NCBI RefSeq assembly: GCF_000298295.1
Contig: NZ_AMGM01000019.1
Coordinates: 1-60,553 of the forward strand
Direction: 5' to 3'
Source of the DNA: Cecembia lonarensis LW9
GTDB lineage: Bacteria > Bacteroidota > Bacteroidia > Cytophagales > Cyclobacteriaceae
Length of the DNA: 60,553 nt
Shown here: positions 57,035 to 60,553 of the stretch, one piece after another
Layout: every line of letters starts with the position of its first letter
Position numbering within the stretch: the first letter of the stretch is position 1
Notes under the pieces: generated by a model
Databases searched by the model: none
Seen by the model: the letters and a program-made list of their open reading frames with translations, nothing else
Told to the model about the DNA's origin: nothing
Position numbers and translations under genes: made by a program

Positions 57035-57144
57035 AGAGGTTGTATCATAAATCAAATAAAGACTCTGAGATTTGGCTATATAAAATTTGATCAGATACCT
57101 GCCCGAATAGAAAAGAGGCTGTCCCTATTTATGAGACAGCCTCT
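57035..57144. repeat. 110-bp element with AGAGGCTGTCTCATAAAT-type inverted ends
   Basis: Left end AGAGGTTGTATCATAAAT (57035-57052) and right end ATTTATGAGACAGCCTCT (57127-57144) are inverted repeats with 16 of 18 matches. The right part also forms a compact hairpin (AGAGGCTGTC at 57114-57123 with GACAGCCTCT at 57135-57144) just downstream of tRNA-Thr on the minus strand. The ends match the 190-bp element at 21407. Confidence 0.55.
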
Positions 57145-57147
57145 TTA
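57111..57147 (-). terminator. tRNA-Thr terminator formed by the repeat end
   Basis: AAAGAGGCTGTC pairs with GACAGCCTCTTT over an 11-base loop; on the minus strand it follows the tRNA by three bases and ends in T-rich DNA. Confidence 0.7.
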
Positions 57148-57149
57148 AG

Positions 57150-57222
<73 letters not shown>

Positions 57223-57263
57223 TTTTTTTATTTTTTCCCAGTACTTTGACCGAAAACGTGGTG

Positions 57264-57293
57264 CAAATATATGTGGATAGATTATTTGCACAA
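57264..57293 (-). promoter_or_regulatory. Bacteroidetes promoter for tRNA-Thr
   Basis: On the minus strand TTG (57291-57293), 19-base spacer, TATATTTG (57264-57271), a full consensus match. Confidence 0.7.
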
Positions 57294-57302
57294 AAGGTTT
57301 TT

Positions 57303-57340
57303 GAAAAAAAATAAGGGGATTTTCACTATCCCCTTATTTA
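57303..57340 (-). terminator. Terminator of the DUF349 gene
   Basis: ATAAGGGGAT (57311-57320) pairs with ATCCCCTTAT (57328-57337); on the minus strand a T-run follows. Confidence 0.85.
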
Positions 57341-57348
57341 TGAGTACA

Positions 57349-59202
57349 TTAAAATTCCCTAAGGATGGAAAGTTTTTTCTTAAGCTTATCGATTTCCTTC
57401 TCTGCCTTTTGAATCTTTTGATCAAATTGATCTTTTAGCTTATCCGCTGTTTTGGAAGAAGCGAAAAATTCAAGGTTATTTTTCCAAAGGGTAATATTGT
57501 TTTCGAGATCCGAAATTTGTTTTCGGATACCATGCTCTTTCTTATTCAATACCCTATTGCTATTAGGGTCTGCCTGTATTTTATTGAGATTAAGCCTAAA
57601 CAAAAACTCATCTCTGCTTCCCCCTTCAATGCCCAAGTTTTCAACATAAGTATCAACAGCCTCATTGAATTTTGACTGAATTTCTTTCATGTTTTTTCTT
57701 GGTACAAATCCGATAGCATTGAATTTCCCGATAAGTTCCTCCAGACGTTCCTCTTTGAGTGAATCGCCGGAAGCTTCATCCAAAATTTCCTTGCAAATTG
57801 CTTCTTTTTCTTTCAGGTTTTCCTCAAATTCTTTGTTGATCTGTTTATTGGAATTTCTTCTGTTTTCAAAAAAGGTATCACAAGCCGTTTTGAATCGGTT
57901 GTATAATTCATCCCTGACTTTTTCTGGGGTAGGTCCAATTTTTTTCCACTCTTGCTGTAGACTGATCAATTTGTTAGCTGTATCCTGCCAATCTGTACTG
58001 TTCATCAATTCTTCTGCCTTAGCAATAAGGTCTTCCGCTTTATTTTTGTTTGTTAAGCGGATTTCATCCAATTCTTTGAAGAACAAATTTTTATTGTGGA
58101 AAAATTCTTTAAAAAGTCCCCAAAATCTTTTATTTACCTCTTTACCAAATTCTCTTGGAACTGGGCCTGACGCTTCCCATTCTTTTTGAATTTCTAAAAC
58201 TTCCTTGGTTTTGACATTCCAATCCTTGATTCTTGAAGCAGAAAAATCTTTAAACTCCGAAAGCTTTTTAATCAATCCTTCCTTCTTTTCAAGATTTGAT
58301 TTAAAAACTTCCTTCTGACCTTCATAAAACTCTTTTCTTTTATCATAAACCGCATCAGATGCCGATTTGAATCTTTGCCATAAAGGTTCCTGATCCTCCC
58401 TTGGAACAGGACCTATATGTTTAAATTCCTCATGCAGATCATTCAGTGCTCGGATAGCATCCTTTAAATCTTCTACTTGGCTTAATGCCTCCGCCCGATT
58501 TACAATATCAAGTTTTTGTTCAAGGTTTTTCTTACGGTCAAGCTCTTTTAATTCAAAATAAATACTTCTGTTATCATAGAACCTGTCCATCAAAGCATTG
58601 TAAGATGCCCATAGATTGCGGTTTTGGGCAGAAGGTACAGGGCCAATACTTTTCCATTCCTCTTGGATTTGCTTTATTGTATTGATACTATGGGTAGTTT
58701 CTTCACCGTCCACCAATTCTCTTAACCTGTCTAAAATTTGATTTTTGGACGATAAATTCTTTTCCTTCTGTTTTTCTTGTTCTCTTAGAAACTGGGATTT
58801 CTTCTCCCTGAAATCATTATATAAGGCGAAAAAAATCTTATCTTCATCAGAAGTCCTGTATTGGAAATCATCAACACTTCCTCCGTTAGATATAAAATCT
58901 TTTTCGGCTTCGGCCTTTTCTTTATTAAATATCTCGTCAAAATGGCTTTTTATATCTGCCACAGTAGCATCAATTTTCAGAAACTTCCCTGTAGCCGATA
59001 ATTCCTTCAATGCAGCAATGAGTTCTTTTTTGGAATAATGGGCGTAATCCACATCTTCCTGCTCTTCTTCCTCGTGCTGCTCTTCTTCCTCCTCATTATT
59101 CAACGGTGCCTCGTTGGTAGTTTCCTCTTTACCCTCTGCCGAAGGCTGATTTTCGGCTTGGGTCACCTTGTCTTCATCAGACATTTCCTTTTCCTTATCC
59201 AT
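57349..59202 (-). CDS. DUF349 repeat protein
   Basis: 617 residues, cytoplasmic, highly charged and largely coiled coil. The N-terminal 50 residues are an acidic, disordered stretch. Five DUF349 repeats carry a W/F-x-x-I/S-G-P-V/T-P core: EEWKSIGPVPS, EEFKHIGPVPR, KEWEASGPVPR, QEWKKIGPTPE and GKFNAIGFVPR, each followed by a helix ending LW or RF. Function not established; multi-repeat DUF349 proteins are common in Bacteroidetes. A TACTTTTG box (59236-59243, minus strand) lies upstream, inside the gap after algH. Confidence 0.92.
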   Translation of the reverse strand: MDKEKEMSDEDKVTQAENQPSAEGKEETTNEAPLNNEEEEEQHEEEEQEDVDYAHYSKKELIAALKELSATGKFLKIDATVADIKSHFDEIFNKEKAEAEKDFISNGGSVDDFQYRTSDEDKIFFALYNDFREKKSQFLREQEKQKEKNLSSKNQILDRLRELVDGEETTHSINTIKQIQEEWKSIGPVPSAQNRNLWASYNALMDRFYDNRSIYFELKELDRKKNLEQKLDIVNRAEALSQVEDLKDAIRALNDLHEEFKHIGPVPREDQEPLWQRFKSASDAVYDKRKEFYEGQKEVFKSNLEKKEGLIKKLSEFKDFSASRIKDWNVKTKEVLEIQKEWEASGPVPREFGKEVNKRFWGLFKEFFHNKNLFFKELDEIRLTNKNKAEDLIAKAEELMNSTDWQDTANKLISLQQEWKKIGPTPEKVRDELYNRFKTACDTFFENRRNSNKQINKEFEENLKEKEAICKEILDEASGDSLKEERLEELIGKFNAIGFVPRKNMKEIQSKFNEAVDTYVENLGIEGGSRDEFLFRLNLNKIQADPNSNRVLNKKEHGIRKQISDLENNITLWKNNLEFFASSKTADKLKDQFDQKIQKAEKEIDKLKKKLSILREF

Positions 59203-59253
59203 AATATTCCTTGTACTTTTTTACTGCTAACCTAACAAAAGTAATAAATAGAT

Positions 59254-59823
59254 TTAATTTAATCTTGGGTCAATAGGATAATTTGCCAATTGCTGATATT
59301 CCCCTCCCATATTTTTCAAAATAATTCTCCACAATTCTTCAGGAGATGCAGTGAAAATACTTTCACTGTCAATTTTATCGCACACGATCCATGTTTTATC
59401 CTTTAGTTCTTCATCCAACTGGCCAGCGCCCCACCCAGAATAACCAATAAAGAATCGGATATTGCCTTCCTCCATTTTACCGAGCTTTAATTGCTCCAGT
59501 AATTCATCAAAATCACCTCCCCACCACAGGTCTACTCCCAACTGAATGCTTGCCTCAAAGCGTCTCTCCCCTCTGTAAATGAAATGAAGCGTATTTTGTT
59601 CTACCGGGCCCCCAACATAAACATCGCAGTCCAAGGAATTGATATTGTCAATTAACTCTTTTAACTTTAAAATAGAAAGCTTGTTTAAAACAAGACCAAA
59701 TGAGCCATTTTCATTGTTTTCGCATAGCAATACCACTGACCGGACAAAGTTTTCATCCTGTAAAAAGGGCTCAGATATCAGTAAATTCCCCGCAGCCACA
59801 GATTTGTTTTCGTTCTCATTCAT
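59254..59823 (-). CDS. YqgE/AlgH family protein
   Basis: 189 residues from ATG 59823. Family motifs: GNLLISEPFLQDENFVRSVVLLCENNENGSFGLVLNK at the start, YVGGPVEQNTLHFIYRG in the middle and FFIGYSGWGAGQLDEELKDKTWIV. Length is typical (about 185). Cytoplasmic protein of unknown biochemical role; the AlgH name comes from alginate regulation in Pseudomonas. Upstream of DUF349 on the same strand and divergent from pdxH. Confidence 0.93.
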   Translation of the reverse strand: MNENENKSVAAGNLLISEPFLQDENFVRSVVLLCENNENGSFGLVLNKLSILKLKELIDNINSLDCDVYVGGPVEQNTLHFIYRGERRFEASIQLGVDLWWGGDFDELLEQLKLGKMEEGNIRFFIGYSGWGAGQLDEELKDKTWIVCDKIDSESIFTASPEELWRIILKNMGGEYQQLANYPIDPRLN

Positions 59824-59909
59824 AATCAAACAATTCTTGTGCTTTTAATTTATGGCTAAATTTTTTAAATACAATAAGTATGATAATTTTATAACAAAAA
59901 GTTTAAAAG

Positions 59910-60545
59910 ATGAAAATATCAGACATAAGAATTGACTATTCTTTGAAATCATTAGACATTACTGATGTCCAAACTTCTCCCCTCGATCAGTTTCATATTT
60001 GGTTCAAAGAAGCTCTTGATGCAAAGGTCCTGGAAGTCAATGCTATGAACCTGGCAACAGTGCAACAGGATGGACGACCAAATTCAAGGGTAGTTTTATT
60101 GAAGGGACTGGATTCAGGATTTGTGTTTTTCACTAATTACAACAGCAAAAAGGGTAAAGAATTATCCGGTAACCCACATGTTGCCCTGACCTTTTATTGG
60201 GCTGAGTTGGAAAGGCAGGTCAGAATCATGGGCAAAGTGGAAAAAGTCAATCCCGAAGAGTCTGATGAGTATTTTTTTTCAAGGCCTTTCAGTAGTCAGA
60301 TTGGCGCTTGGGTTTCCCCACAGAGTGAAGTCATCTCCAACAGAGATACATTGGCACAAAAAGAAGCCGAACTTTATAAAAAATTTAGTCCAGAAACCAT
60401 TACAAGACCAGCACATTGGGGTGGGTATCGCGTAATGCCTTATGAAATTGAATTCTGGCAAGGAAGACCAAGCCGACTTCATGACAGGATATGCTATACC
60501 TTAACAGAACAAAACGATTGGAAGATTGCCAGGCTGGCCCCATAA
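59910..60545 (+). CDS. pdxH: Pyridoxamine 5'-phosphate oxidase
   Basis: 211 residues; FMN enzyme that oxidises pyridoxine or pyridoxamine phosphate to pyridoxal phosphate. Motifs: AMNLATVQQDGRPNSRVVLLKG (FMN and substrate), FFTNYNSKKGKEL, YFFSRPFSSQIGAWVSPQSEVI and the C-terminal EFWQGRPSRLHDRICY. Complete, with stop at 60543-60545 close to the window edge. A TAATTTTA-type sequence lies upstream, one mismatch from the promoter box. Confidence 0.96.
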   Translation: MKISDIRIDYSLKSLDITDVQTSPLDQFHIWFKEALDAKVLEVNAMNLATVQQDGRPNSRVVLLKGLDSGFVFFTNYNSKKGKELSGNPHVALTFYWAELERQVRIMGKVEKVNPEESDEYFFSRPFSSQIGAWVSPQSEVISNRDTLAQKEAELYKKFSPETITRPAHWGGYRVMPYEIEFWQGRPSRLHDRICYTLTEQNDWKIARLAP

Positions 60546-60553
60546 AAAAACCT

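Noticed and set aside
57689..58189. 166-residue plus-strand ORF inside the DUF349 gene
   Set aside because: Antisense shadow; Ser/Leu-rich translation typical of antisense to Lys/Glu-rich coding sequence.

Overview
The window is chromosomal DNA of a Bacteroidota bacterium, most likely order Cytophagales and probably family Cyclobacteriaceae. This rests on gene families typical of the phylum (DUF3078, DUF4136, DUF349 repeats, BFN plus UVR bifunctional nuclease, CarboxypepD_reg-like proteins, DUF1080 and DUF1684), on AT-rich DNA, on almost no Shine-Dalgarno sequences, and on the phylum-specific promoter pattern TTG-N19-21-TAnnTTTG, seen in front of the response regulator, pckA, the cyclophilin, the tRNA-Asp pair and tRNA-Thr. 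The content is mostly housekeeping. I see no prophage, intact insertion sequence, CRISPR array or defence island.

Layout. 1-9.7 kb: an EamA permease and a LolD-type ATPase, sucC with tRNA-Arg, a universal stress protein, and a run of small genes (DUF3078, DUF4136 lipoprotein, Mpo1-like, a lone response regulator, an unassigned HMGACNC protein, a 65-residue protein with no basic residues, a 49-residue membrane peptide), then a POT peptide transporter. 9.9-21.4 kb: pckA, cyclophilin, CNT nucleoside transporter, etfB-etfA-BFN, a TPR protein, an MDR oxidoreductase, dnaB (frameshifted as given), mpl and a DnaQ-like exonuclease. 21.4-30.4 kb: a palindromic repeat, M48 lipoprotein peptidase, DUF4442 protein, gluQ, and an operon tetR-ABC-HlyD-TolC whose ABC ATPase domain has lost most catalytic motifs. 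30.9-40.5 kb: M28 peptidase, alpha/beta hydrolase, DUF1684, DUF1080, ABC-F, a heptanucleotide repeat block, sodium:solute symporter, rlmI and a four-helix membrane protein.

40.5-60.5 kb: AsmA-like protein (frameshifted as given), sulfatase, DinB-like protein and pfkA on the minus strand; NYN/OST-HTH protein, mnmA and an RluA-type pseudouridine synthase on the plus strand; a second M28 peptidase; BASS transporter; a putative lipid operon (MBL hydrolase, patatin, PlsC-like acyltransferase); accA; two tandem tRNA-Asp genes and tRNA-Thr; a DUF349 protein with five repeats; AlgH; pdxH.

Together the genes cover central carbon flow (sucC, pckA, pfkA, etfAB, accA), RNA modification (mnmA, gluQ, rlmI, pseudouridine synthase), envelope maintenance (LolD-like, Mpl, M48, AsmA, TolC/HlyD, acyltransferase) and uptake of peptides, nucleosides and sodium-coupled solutes. 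The observations most worth checking are the degenerate ABC transporter, the two single-base homopolymer breaks in dnaB and the AsmA gene (each on a textbook slippery motif but equally explained by sequencing error), and a small family of AGGCTGTC palindromic repeats.
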